The position numbers and the translations under genes are program-made. From assembly GCF_022699665.1 (NCBI RefSeq), contig NZ_JALDNB010000001.1, forward strand, positions 310,001-374,000: 64,000 nucleotides of DNA. The letters are read 5' to 3'. The number at the start of each line of letters is the position of its first letter. Position 1 is the first letter of the stretch. The DNA is from Chryseobacterium aahli (GTDB taxonomy: Bacteria > Bacteroidota > Bacteroidia > Flavobacteriales > Weeksellaceae). The notes below the pieces were generated by a model. The model did not search any database, was not told where the DNA came from, and saw nothing but the letters and a program-made list of their open reading frames with translations. Shown in pieces: positions 26,498 through 34,331 of this stretch.

Positions 26498-26857
26498 ATG
26501 AAAACAAAGAACTCAAAAAAGTATACAGATAATGAACTGTATCTTTTAATACAACAAAAAGATAAAAGAGGTTTTGATCAACTCTATAATCAATACTCTT
26601 GTATGCTATACGGATTAGCTCTGCAGTCTGTTCGCTCACGAGAATATGCTGAGGAAATCACGACATTAACTTTTGAGAATGCATGGAAATCTATACAATC
26701 TTACAATCATGAAAAAGTGAAGTTACAAATGTGGATGGTTTGTCTTTTGATCACAAGTACGAAAGATTATCTTTCTAAAAAAAGTTTGTCTTATACTTTC
26801 AATATTGATAATTTCCCTAATTTTTCTTTCGACATTATTCAGGAAAAAGCCTGTTAA
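26498..26857 (+). CDS. Sigma-70 region 2-only protein (truncated ECF-like sigma factor)
   Basis: A 119-residue protein. NELYLLIQQKDKRGFDQLYN and SREYAEEITTLTFENAWKSI followed by a Trp-containing helix match region 2 of extracytoplasmic-function sigma factors, the part that binds the polymerase and the -10 element. It ends after KDYLSKK and a short tail, so region 4 (-35 recognition) is missing. No open frame resembling region 4 follows within the next ~150 bp. It could be a decayed sigma gene or a small sigma-like regulator; no anti-sigma gene is adjacent. Confidence 0.6.
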   Translation: MKTKNSKKYTDNELYLLIQQKDKRGFDQLYNQYSCMLYGLALQSVRSREYAEEITTLTFENAWKSIQSYNHEKVKLQMWMVCLLITSTKDYLSKKSLSYTFNIDNFPNFSFDIIQEKAC

Positions 26858-27016
26858 GTTTCTATCTTAGTTAGATACTACCGAATTCAATATCGAAAAT
26901 ATTTCCGCTTGAAAGAAAATTTCAACTAAATAATAGAAAAAACTTATCATACTCACAGAAGATATTATTAAAACCTCAGATGTACTATATTGAATTTGTT
27001 TTTAGATTTATTAAGA

Positions 27017-27607
27017 TTACTTCCACTGACTTTCAAGTGTTCTGAAATTTTGAATAGTAGGCAAAGGTTTTATAAGCAATTTTTTTTCTTCTTTTTTCAG
27101 AATATCTCCGGAACCCAAAGCTTGTGTAATTTCTGTTTTTATACCTTTTAAAAGGTCAAATTCTGCTTCAATGGTGTAGTCTTTACCATCCCAGATTACT
27201 GATGAAAAATTGACTAATTCAAAGTTTCCTTTGTTAAATTTAAATTTATCCTGATAGTGAAAATCTTTTATTTCAGAATAGATAACCAAATATCCATCCT
27301 CAATGAACGCATACGGAATTTGGTCTCCGCCATATTTTCCGTTTGGATATTGTGGATTGAAGATATTTGTGGAAGAAAAGAATAATTTGAATTTTCCGTC
27401 AGACTGTTGAAAGTAGATTTCTAATTTGAGTGGCTGATTAACATCAACGGTATCCATGGAAATCACGGTTTTATCTTGCAATCCGTCTTTATTGAGATCA
27501 CCCAACTCTTCTCGTATCTGTATAGTAAAATGATCAGTATTTCCTTTTTGTTGAGCCATTGCAACAAAAGAAATAATGACGAATAAGATTAAAATTATTT
27601 TTCTCAT
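27017..27607 (-). CDS. Uncharacterised secreted protein with an EF-hand-like motif
   Basis: A 196-residue protein with a signal peptide ending VAMAQ. The mature N-terminus has GDLNKDGLQDKTV, a calcium-loop-like motif as found in FG-GAP or dockerin-type repeats. The rest is beta-rich (PLKLEIYFQQSDGKFKLFFS, YLVIYSEIKDFHYQDKFKF). No family is recognised. It stands alone between unrelated genes. Confidence 0.65.
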   Translation of the reverse strand: MRKIILILFVIISFVAMAQQKGNTDHFTIQIREELGDLNKDGLQDKTVISMDTVDVNQPLKLEIYFQQSDGKFKLFFSSTNIFNPQYPNGKYGGDQIPYAFIEDGYLVIYSEIKDFHYQDKFKFNKGNFELVNFSSVIWDGKDYTIEAEFDLLKGIKTEITQALGSGDILKKEEKKLLIKPLPTIQNFRTLESQWK

Positions 27608-27692
27608 TAATTAAGTTTACAAAATGTGATTAGCCTTGAAAAATTCAGAATATTTTTGGTTAGTACCTTATCAAAGGTAATATTTTATCTGT

Positions 27693-27720
27693 TTTGTCCG
27701 CTCTTTAATCTCTATTTTTG
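27693..27720 (+). promoter_or_regulatory. Promoter for the EamA transporter gene
   Basis: TTTG (27693-27696), a 16-bp spacer, then TATTTTTG (27713-27720), a full -7 consensus. The spacing is slightly short. Confidence 0.5.
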
Positions 27721-27759
27721 CACCATCATTTTATTTCAATTTAATACAGACAATTTCAC

Positions 27760-28659
27760 TTGAATAATCTAAAATATTACTTAGCTGCAATACTTGCATT
27801 TTCTGTTTGGGGAACCTTTAGTTTGGTTTTAAAACCGCTGCATTCATACGCATCATTGGATATTCTTTTTTATCGTGTCTTCAGCTGTGCCATTATAATG
27901 ACGGTAGTGTCTGTACTTTTCAAAAGAAAAAAAATACAAACTAATCTCAATTATTTTAAATCGCTACCCAAAAAGAGCAGAAGACAAATGATTGTCTTAA
28001 ATGTTGGAAGCAGTATTTTGTTGACAGCAAATTGGTTTTCATTTATTTATGTGATGAATCATGTCAGTGTGCGGGCGACTTCTGTAGCTTATTTGGTTTG
28101 CCCGATTATTACGACCATACTTGCTTATTTTCTGTTACGTGATAAATTGTCAAAAATGCAATGGCTATCGGTATTTCTGAGTTGTATAGGTTGTGTGTTG
28201 CTTTCTTATGCCAATATGATTGATATGTTTTACAGCAGTCTGATTGGCTTTACTTACGCTGCATATTTGATCAGCCAAAACAAAAATACCAAGTTTGATA
28301 AATTTCTGGTTCTTAATTTTCATATTTTACTATCAGCGCTTATTTTACTGCCATTTTTTCCGGCTTTCTCTGGGCCGATTCCTACTGGTTTTAAATTTTA
28401 TTTCTATGTTGAAATCATCGCTATACTTTACACCATTGTTCCATTATTGCTGAATTTATTTGCCTTAAGCGGAATAGCTTCGTCAAAAGTAGGAATGATT
28501 TTAAATATAAATCCCATAATCGCTTTTGTGTTGGCCGGAGTTGTTTATCATGAGCCTTTAGGTGTTTTGCAGATATTTTCTTATGCGCTTATTTTCTTGG
28601 CTGTGATTGTATTTAATGGTAATCAGATATTTAAAATAAAAGATTCAAACGTAAATTAA
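27760..28659 (+). CDS. EamA/RarD-type drug/metabolite transporter
   Basis: A 299-residue inner-membrane protein with about ten hydrophobic helices in two EamA-like halves (AILAFSVWGTFSLVLKPL, FYRVFSCAIIM, LTANWFSFIYVMNHVSVRAT, VGMILNINPIIAFVLAGVVY). It most resembles the RarD branch of the drug/metabolite transporter superfamily; the substrate is unknown. The start is TTG at 27760, because no ATG occurs before the first helix and the leader length fits the promoter upstream. Confidence 0.78.
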   Translation: MNNLKYYLAAILAFSVWGTFSLVLKPLHSYASLDILFYRVFSCAIIMTVVSVLFKRKKIQTNLNYFKSLPKKSRRQMIVLNVGSSILLTANWFSFIYVMNHVSVRATSVAYLVCPIITTILAYFLLRDKLSKMQWLSVFLSCIGCVLLSYANMIDMFYSSLIGFTYAAYLISQNKNTKFDKFLVLNFHILLSALILLPFFPAFSGPIPTGFKFYFYVEIIAILYTIVPLLLNLFALSGIASSKVGMILNINPIIAFVLAGVVYHEPLGVLQIFSYALIFLAVIVFNGNQIFKIKDSNVN

Positions 28660-28694
28660 TTTTGAGTATTTCTAAATCAATTCACGTTTGAATC
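28642..28694. terminator. Inverted repeat between convergent genes
   Basis: GATTCAAACGT (28642-28652), inside the last codons of the transporter gene, is the exact complement of ACGTTTGAATC (28684-28694). It lies between two convergent genes and may act as a terminator in both directions, although T-runs are weak. Confidence 0.45.
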
Positions 28695-28716
28695 GATAAT
28701 AATTATTTTATTTAAA

Positions 28717-29343
28717 TTAATCTTCATCCATCAACATCTGAAATCTTTCAGTAAAAAGCCCGACATGATAGCCATCCATTAAGGCATGATGCCCGTGGAT
28801 AGAGATATTCATTGTTTTAATTCCATTGACATCCATCATTTTTCCAAATGAAATTTTAGGACAACTGTCTGAAATAGAAAATTTTCTTGCATGTGAAATC
28901 GAAGTGAAATTTAACCACGGAACGGCAGAAAAATGAATAACATTATCTCCTCCTTTTGCCGGAAGCAAGGTATTTGATGATTTCACCCTTTCAATTTCGT
29001 TTTTGGCTATGGTTTGAAAAACAGACTCATCAGACTCAAAATCAATGTATGAAAAACCGAAAGTGTTATTGGGTCGATTGATAGTTGCTGATGCATGAAT
29101 AACATCATATAAGAATGGTTTATCTTCAACAATTCGATATCTGAAGTTCTCAATTTCGTTGGCAGCTTTTATGGCTCTGTACAGATAATAGAGGAAAAAA
29201 GATTGATTTTTTTCTTTGGCAGATTGGTAAGCTTTTGTACAATCTATGCTCACCGTTGTTCCGAAAAAAGGCTCTTCAAACTGAGAGAAAAAAAGGTATT
29301 GTTCTTTACGATCCCATTCGTTGATTGGTATTAATGTCTTCAT
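28717..29343 (-). CDS. Chloramphenicol acetyltransferase-family protein
   Basis: A 208-residue protein of the trimeric CAT family: FEEPFFGTTVSIDCTKAY near the N-terminus, FFLYYLYRAIKAANEIENFRYR, SAVPWLNFTSISHA, and the catalytic HHALMDGYHVG (HHxxxDG) at the C-terminus. The usual CAT length is ~215. Members acetylate chloramphenicol or unknown acceptors. Its base composition matches the neighbours and there is no mobile element nearby, so it looks like an intrinsic chromosomal gene. It is divergent from a Crp/Fnr regulator 125 bp away. Confidence 0.82.
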   Translation of the reverse strand: MKTLIPINEWDRKEQYLFFSQFEEPFFGTTVSIDCTKAYQSAKEKNQSFFLYYLYRAIKAANEIENFRYRIVEDKPFLYDVIHASATINRPNNTFGFSYIDFESDESVFQTIAKNEIERVKSSNTLLPAKGGDNVIHFSAVPWLNFTSISHARKFSISDSCPKISFGKMMDVNGIKTMNISIHGHHALMDGYHVGLFTERFQMLMDED

Positions 29344-29392
29344 TTTTAGTATTTATTATTGTTATTTCGAAAAACAAAATTGATTGTTTTTC

Positions 29393-29400
29393 TATATTTG
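29393..29400 (+). promoter_or_regulatory. -7 box for the Crp/Fnr regulator gene
   Basis: TATATTTG is a perfect TAnnTTTG match 69 bp before the ATG. No good TTTG partner was found at the right distance. Confidence 0.4.
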
Positions 29401-29468
29401 TATGTTTTACAGCAGCAAAATTCTTAAATACCTAAAACAATAAAAAGGACATTTGTCCCTGACATCCA

Positions 29469-30041
29469 ATGTTAAGAACCAATCAGTCATTTTTGGCTTA
29501 TGTAAGCAATCTTTATGAGAAACAAAACCGCAAAGAAGATATTATTGTAAGATCTTTTGAGGAAGGTGAATTGCTGGTGTCTCAAAATGAAGAGGTCAAC
29601 AAGGTAATGCTTTTGAGAGAAGGCATTGTAAAATGCAGCCTGACCGAGGGAAACGGAAAAGAATATATCCTTGAATTTTCCGGAAGTGGAGAGATTATTG
29701 GCGAGTTAGAAAGCATTCGAGAAGTAAAAGCATTATGTACGATTGAAGCACTAACAGCGGTAAAAGTTTATTCAATCTCGATTCCTTATTTCAGTAAACT
29801 TTTAAAAGAAGATATTGTTTTCAATGGGTTTTTGTTGAATGTTTTTGCAGAACGTATATCCAATACTTCATCGCGCGCTTCGTATCAGCAACTTTACACC
29901 GTCGAGGAAAGTCTAAACAGACTATTAGAACTTCAATCTGAGCAGGATATAAAAATTTCGAAAGAAAATATGGCCGCATATCTTGGAGTTTCGGTGAGAA
30001 GTTTAAACCGAAGCTTGAAGAGTTTATTGAATAAAGATTAA
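29469..30041 (+). CDS. Crp/Fnr-family transcriptional regulator
   Basis: A 190-residue regulator. Residues ~25-115 form a cyclic-nucleotide-binding-type beta-roll (FEEGELLVSQNEEVNKVMLL, GEIIGELESI); the C-terminus is a compact helix-turn-helix (ISKENMAAYLGVSVRSLNRS). No cysteine cluster for an Fe-S centre is visible. Divergent from the CAT-like gene, which it may control. Confidence 0.78.
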   Translation: MLRTNQSFLAYVSNLYEKQNRKEDIIVRSFEEGELLVSQNEEVNKVMLLREGIVKCSLTEGNGKEYILEFSGSGEIIGELESIREVKALCTIEALTAVKVYSISIPYFSKLLKEDIVFNGFLLNVFAERISNTSSRASYQQLYTVEESLNRLLELQSEQDIKISKENMAAYLGVSVRSLNRSLKSLLNKD

Positions 30042-30059
30042 TAGTATTTCAAAATAAAA

Positions 30060-30605
30060 TTATTGCCTAATTTCATTAAATTCTTCCTTTGTAATTGCAA
30101 AAATATCCATTTCTTTATGATTGTAAATTACCTTTTTATTCAGCGTCATTCCGTTTTTTGCAGCCACTTTTTTCGATTTTTCATTTTCTGGAAAAATCAT
30201 TGAAATTAATCTTTCATGAAAATTATTTTCAAAAGCAAATTCTTTACATTTCTTAGCACTTTCAAGCGCAAAACCCATTTTTCTGAAATTGGGAAGAATG
30301 GAGTAGGCAATTTCAAGTTCAAATTTATTTTCAACATCCCGTACCAAAAGTCCGCATTGACCGACTAACTGATTAGTTTCTTTGCAGATGAGAGCGTTTT
30401 GCCCGCCTAGATCATTTTCATAACGATGAAAAGTCCATTCAAACCATTTTTCACAACATTCTTCAGGATTTTTAAACTCAGACATTCCAAGAAGTTTTGT
30501 AGTTTCTTCATCTTTAAATAGTTCCATCCAAATTTTAAAATCAGAATGTTCCAATTTTCTGAATCTGAGTCTGCCGGTTTCCTGATGATTTAAAAGAAAT
30601 TTCAT
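30060..30605 (-). CDS. GNAT-family N-acetyltransferase
   Basis: A 181-residue RimJ/RimL-like acetyltransferase: TGRLRFRKLEHSDF at the N-terminus, QLVGQCGLLVRDVENKFELE, IAYSILPNFRKMGFALESAK (acetyl-CoA-binding region) and EKSKKVAAKNGM. The acceptor is unknown. Confidence 0.8.
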   Translation of the reverse strand: MKFLLNHQETGRLRFRKLEHSDFKIWMELFKDEETTKLLGMSEFKNPEECCEKWFEWTFHRYENDLGGQNALICKETNQLVGQCGLLVRDVENKFELEIAYSILPNFRKMGFALESAKKCKEFAFENNFHERLISMIFPENEKSKKVAAKNGMTLNKKVIYNHKEMDIFAITKEEFNEIRQ

Positions 30606-30759
30606 TGTTGATGGTACTTAGAATGTTTATTAATCTACCAAATTTAGATTATAAATCACTAATTAATCCATTTATCAATGAGTTTTTATAGAAAAAAAGG
30701 ATAATTTTTAGGATTTAAATTAAATAATTCATGTTTAACATTAAATTTTTTCATCAATG

Positions 30760-30791
30760 TTAGGCTGGATGCATCTGAAAACATATATTTG
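30760..30791 (+). promoter_or_regulatory. Promoter for the histone H1-like gene
   Basis: TTAG (30760-30763), a 20-bp spacer and a perfect TATATTTG (30784-30791). One mismatch at the -33 box. Confidence 0.6.
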
Positions 30792-30811
30792 CACCCTAAA
30801 TTTTTATAGAC

Positions 30812-30988
30812 ATGAAAGAACTTATTGAAAAAATCAACGCAGAATTCGAAGCGTTTGCAACTGAAGCAAACCAACAATCAGAAAAAGGAAACAAGGCAGC
30901 GGGTACTAGAGCTCGTAAATCAGCTTTAGAATTGAGCAAATTGTTCAAAGAATTCAGAAAAGTTTCTGTAGAAGAATCTAAAAAATAA
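30812..30988 (+). CDS. Histone H1-like small protein
   Basis: A 58-residue protein, MKELIEKINAEFEAF... to ...VSVEESKK. It is helical and charged with a basic middle (GNKAAGTRARKSALELSKLF). It matches the small proteins annotated as histone H1 / Hc1-like across Bacteroidota, thought to be abundant nucleoid or DNA-binding proteins. It has its own promoter and a strong terminator, as expected for a highly expressed monocistronic gene. Confidence 0.88.
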   Translation: MKELIEKINAEFEAFATEANQQSEKGNKAAGTRARKSALELSKLFKEFRKVSVEESKK

Positions 30989-30998
30989 TACAGACTCG

Positions 30999-31026
30999 GC
31001 CGGCTTTTTTAGCCGGCTTTTTTTTT
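30999..31026 (+). terminator. Strong terminator after the histone H1-like gene
   Basis: GCCGGCT (30999-31005) and AGCCGGC (31011-31017) form a perfect GC-rich stem with a 5-nt loop followed by nine T. Confidence 0.9.
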
Positions 31027-31028
31027 AC

Positions 31029-31841
31029 TCAATTTTTCAAGTTTTTGTTTACTTTAGGTCTCAGCTTCATCACAGACAAATAAGATGATGTGAAAGCAGA
31101 AAGACTTTTGTAGCCTACTTTGAAGGCGATTTCGCTCAGTGTGAATTGTTTTGAATCAATCAGTTCTACACTTTTTACAATTCTGATCAGCTGTATATAT
31201 TTCTTCAGGCTGATTCCCGTTTCAGATTTAAAAATTCTTTGCAGACTTCTTGCAGACATATTTCCTTTTTCAGCTAAATCTTCAATGCTTAAATGTTGTT
31301 TAAAATTGACATTGATGAAATTACAAACCGCCGTCAGTCTCGAATCTACAGGCGCAGGAATCTGAAGGAAATTAGTTTCATTGCAGAAATTAGGTAGACT
31401 TGTCAGAATTGCAGTCATAAATGTACTTTGTTCTGCATCTTTAGTTAGCAACTTATTCCATTTTGAAGCGTAACGCAGCATTTCTTTCAAAACAGAAGGT
31501 GCGGGAAACACATGTACCTCTTTGTAGAAATTATTCTCTAAATCTTTCTTAAATAAAACAACCATCAGCTTTACGGTTTCAGATTCTGAAGTAATTCGGT
31601 GTTTTTTTGAACCTGGAATCCAAATAACATGATTCTGAGGTACGAGATATATTTTTTGATCAATATGAAAATACTGATAACCTTCTTCTACAAAAGTAAG
31701 CTGAGAACGCTCATGGAAATGCTCGTAATCATCATGCTTCCAGTCTTGTTCGTACCAAACATAGATGTCTTTATCAACAGAATCAGAAAAATATCCCGGA
31801 ATTTCTTCTGATAAACTGCATTGGGTTTTGGCGTTTTGCAT
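31029..31841 (-). CDS. AraC-family regulator with cupin domain
   Basis: A 270-residue regulator. The N-terminal cupin-like sensor includes HFHERSQLTFVEEGY and VPQNHVIWIPGSKKHRI. The C-terminal AraC double helix-turn-helix includes LSIEDLAEKGNMSARSLQRI and FTLSEIAFKVGYKSLSAFTS. Divergent from the flavodoxin-RidA fusion gene (68-bp gap), which it probably regulates. Confidence 0.85.
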   Translation of the reverse strand: MQNAKTQCSLSEEIPGYFSDSVDKDIYVWYEQDWKHDDYEHFHERSQLTFVEEGYQYFHIDQKIYLVPQNHVIWIPGSKKHRITSESETVKLMVVLFKKDLENNFYKEVHVFPAPSVLKEMLRYASKWNKLLTKDAEQSTFMTAILTSLPNFCNETNFLQIPAPVDSRLTAVCNFINVNFKQHLSIEDLAEKGNMSARSLQRIFKSETGISLKKYIQLIRIVKSVELIDSKQFTLSEIAFKVGYKSLSAFTSSYLSVMKLRPKVNKNLKN

Positions 31842-31876
31842 ATTGTTTTTGGCAAAATTAATGAAAATAGCATTCT

Positions 31877-31884
31877 TAATTTTG
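31877..31884 (+). promoter_or_regulatory. -7 box for the flavodoxin-RidA gene
   Basis: TAATTTTG is a full TAnnTTTG match 25 bp before the ATG. A TTTG at 31848-31851 lies 25 bp upstream, longer than normal spacing. Confidence 0.4.
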
Positions 31885-31909
31885 TATCATCAATTATTTT
31901 AAAATTTTT

Positions 31910-33052
31910 ATGAAAAAGACAAAAGGAATTTTTACATTCATTCTTCTATTTTTAATCACAAATATTATGCTGGCACAAGACAATAAAACAAAAGTACTGG
32001 TTTTGATTCATTCAGATAATGGCGGAACTTACGAATTGGCAAAAGAGATTTCTAAAGGAATTGAAACTGATGGAAACACCAAAGCAACCATTAAGCTTGT
32101 AAAATCATCATCGCATGAAAAGTTGAAAGATATTCCGGTTGCAATGGTTGACGAGTTGGCTTCGTATGACGGAATCGCTTTTGGTTCGCCCGTTTACTTC
32201 GGAAATATAAGCACAGGAATGAGCGAATTTCTTGCTAAAACGGTTGATCTATGGACGCATCATAAGTTGGAAGGAATGCCTGCAACGGTTTTTATGTCTG
32301 CAGGAAGTGGAGCAGGAAACGAATTGGCTGTTCAGTCATTTTGGAACAGTCTTTCAGTTCACGGGATGGTCTTGGTCTCAAACGGGATTCGTGGTAATGA
32401 TAAGATAGATTCTACAATCCCGCAAGGAAACACGGTATTGGGAATCACGAGTTTAGCTTCCATGAAAAATGTGCAGCGACCAAGCGAAAGTGAAAAATAT
32501 TTAGCGAGAATTCAGGGTGAGAATTTTGCAAAAGTGGCATCAGCTTTAAAGGGTACTTTTCAAAAGAAAGTTTCAAAAGAAACTTTAAAAACAGAAACTG
32601 TTGATGCTGTTTTAAAAAAGAAAAACATCATGCTGCCCAGCGTTCCAAAGCCTGCAGGAAATTATCAACCTTATGTAAGATCAGGGAATCTGATTTTCAT
32701 TAATCAGGTTGCTTTGAAAGATGGTAAGATTCTTAATCCCGGAAAATTAGGTGTTTCAGTTGATGAAAATCAGGTGAAAGAAGCTACAAAACAGACAATG
32801 CTGAATGTTCTTGCAGTTTTGAAAGATGCTGTAAACGGAGATTTAGATCAAGTGAAAAAAGTTGTTCAGCTCACCGGAATTTTTAATACAAAAGACGACT
32901 ACACGAAACATGCAGATTTGATGAATGTAGCTTCAGATCTCGCAGTGGAAGTCTTTGGTGAAAAAGGAAAACATGCAAGAGCTACACTCGGAGCATCATC
33001 GATTCCTGTGAATTCTTCGGTAGAAATTCAGGCTATATTTGAAGTTGAATAA
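31910..33052 (+). CDS. Exported flavodoxin (WrbA-like) - RidA/YjgF fusion protein
   Basis: A 380-residue protein with a signal peptide ending IMLAQ. Residues ~25-195 are WrbA/NAD(P)H:quinone-oxidoreductase-like flavodoxin: VLVLIHSDNGGTYELAKEI (FMN phosphate loop), YDGIAFGSPVYFGNISTGMS, ATVFMSAGSGAGNE. Residues ~240-380 are a RidA/YjgF-superfamily domain: PAGNYQPYVRSGNLIFINQV, GKLGVSVDE, GEKGKHARATLG, NSSVEIQAIFEVE. The combination, and export of both, is unusual; the domains normally act in the cytoplasm. The frame is uninterrupted, so this is a true fusion. Divergent AraC regulator upstream. The substrate is unknown. Confidence 0.82.
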   Translation: MKKTKGIFTFILLFLITNIMLAQDNKTKVLVLIHSDNGGTYELAKEISKGIETDGNTKATIKLVKSSSHEKLKDIPVAMVDELASYDGIAFGSPVYFGNISTGMSEFLAKTVDLWTHHKLEGMPATVFMSAGSGAGNELAVQSFWNSLSVHGMVLVSNGIRGNDKIDSTIPQGNTVLGITSLASMKNVQRPSESEKYLARIQGENFAKVASALKGTFQKKVSKETLKTETVDAVLKKKNIMLPSVPKPAGNYQPYVRSGNLIFINQVALKDGKILNPGKLGVSVDENQVKEATKQTMLNVLAVLKDAVNGDLDQVKKVVQLTGIFNTKDDYTKHADLMNVASDLAVEVFGEKGKHARATLGASSIPVNSSVEIQAIFEVE

Positions 33053-33138
33053 GTGTACAAAACCGTTAAAGAAAATTAAATATTCACAAATAATACTAAA
33101 TATATCAAACTGCATTGAAATGTAACCTGTTTTGAATT

Positions 33139-33170
33139 TATATTTGCTCCGCTAATAACCAATAGCGGAG
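33139..33170 (+). promoter_or_regulatory. -7 box and perfect inverted repeat at the start of the next operon
   Basis: TATATTTG (33139-33146) is followed at once by CTCCGCTA (33147-33154), an 8-nt spacer and TAGCGGAG (33163-33170), 6 nt before the ATG. The inverted repeat covers the expected transcription start, so it is either an operator or a leader hairpin. Confidence 0.5.
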
Positions 33171-33176
33171 TTTATT

Positions 33177-34325
33177 ATGAAACATATTTCCTTTCTATTT
33201 ATCTTTTTATCAGCAGTTCTTTCTGCTCAGAAAATCCAGGTTGTAGATTCTGAAAACGGTCAGCCAATTGCCAATGCAAGGATTCTTTTATCAGACCAAT
33301 TGCTTTATACCAACGAAGATGGTTTTGCACCTGTCGATGAGAATTCTAAAGATTTTGAAGTATCTGCATCGGGTTTCAAAAAAGAAAAGATTAAGAACTT
33401 TAGCTCTGTAATCAAGCTTCATCCTGCTTTTAAAGATATTGAAGAAGTGAAAATCGTCAGTGTAGATATCAAAAAGCTCTTTGAAGATGTTTTTAAAAAT
33501 TATCACAAACGTTATTATGATGAGCCTTCGATATACGATGTGGTGATGAAGCAGAAGGCTTTTGATAATAACAAACTCCATTTTATGTCCATTTCTGAAG
33601 CTAAATTATGGAGTAAAACCAATTCGTACAACTACAAAGACGGATACAACAAAAAGTATGACGACATTCTGCAGTTACAGCTTAATAATGTAAAATACCT
33701 TAAAATAAATAAATCTGACAGTATTTTTTCTGCCAAAGTAGAAGAGTTTACACATGAATATATGGGGAATTATTTCTTCAATTATGAGCTGAACCGGACC
33801 CTTACGAACATAAGGTCTCATCAAGCAAAATATTCAGGAACATTAGTTTCAGAGGAAGATGGTGAGCAGTTGATCAGCTTTAAAATAAAAACCATAAGAG
33901 GTACTAAAATAGAAGGTAGCATGAAATATAATACAGCAGACAAAGTGATTACATTTTTTGAGACAAACTATGCGATGGATGATTTACCTGTCGAAAAAAA
34001 GGTTTCAACAGACGGAAGAACGTTTGATTATAAATATGGAAGCGCCATTCTTACCTTCGATTTTTATAAGAAAGATGGTCTTTATGTGCCCGCTTTAAAT
34101 AGATTTGAAACTGATAATTACACGATGTTTTACAAAGACGAAACCCATGTGAAAAAGTCGATGCGTGAGATTGTGTACAACACATTTGCAAAATCTGATA
34201 AAAAAGGATTAGACCCAAAAGTAGATTTTGCTAAAAGCATTTGGGAAAATATTCCTGTAAAAGAAGACAAAGAATCCACGGTTTTACTCTCAAAAGAAGA
34301 GCAGGAATTTATCAACCAAAAATAA
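33177..34325 (+). CDS. Uncharacterised exported protein with carboxypeptidase-regulatory-like N-terminal domain
   Basis: A 382-residue protein with signal peptide ending VLSAQ. Residues ~20-85 look like a carboxypeptidase-D regulatory-like beta-sandwich (VVDSENGQPIANARILL, YTNEDGFAPV, FEVSASGFKKEKI). The remaining ~290 residues are beta-rich and unrecognised. It shares an operon with the GLPGLI protein 6 bp downstream. Confidence 0.7.
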   Translation: MKHISFLFIFLSAVLSAQKIQVVDSENGQPIANARILLSDQLLYTNEDGFAPVDENSKDFEVSASGFKKEKIKNFSSVIKLHPAFKDIEEVKIVSVDIKKLFEDVFKNYHKRYYDEPSIYDVVMKQKAFDNNKLHFMSISEAKLWSKTNSYNYKDGYNKKYDDILQLQLNNVKYLKINKSDSIFSAKVEEFTHEYMGNYFFNYELNRTLTNIRSHQAKYSGTLVSEEDGEQLISFKIKTIRGTKIEGSMKYNTADKVITFFETNYAMDDLPVEKKVSTDGRTFDYKYGSAILTFDFYKKDGLYVPALNRFETDNYTMFYKDETHVKKSMREIVYNTFAKSDKKGLDPKVDFAKSIWENIPVKEDKESTVLLSKEEQEFINQK

Positions 34326-34331
34326 TATACT

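Noticed and set aside
28717..29343. CAT-like gene as an acquired antibiotic-resistance cassette
   Set aside because: No insertion sequence, integron or composition shift nearby; it appears to be a resident chromosomal gene, and its acceptor is unknown.
31910..33052. Flavodoxin-RidA fusion as a sequencing frameshift artefact
   Set aside because: The frame runs unbroken through a ~45-residue linker between complete domains, and there is no internal start with a leader before the RidA part.
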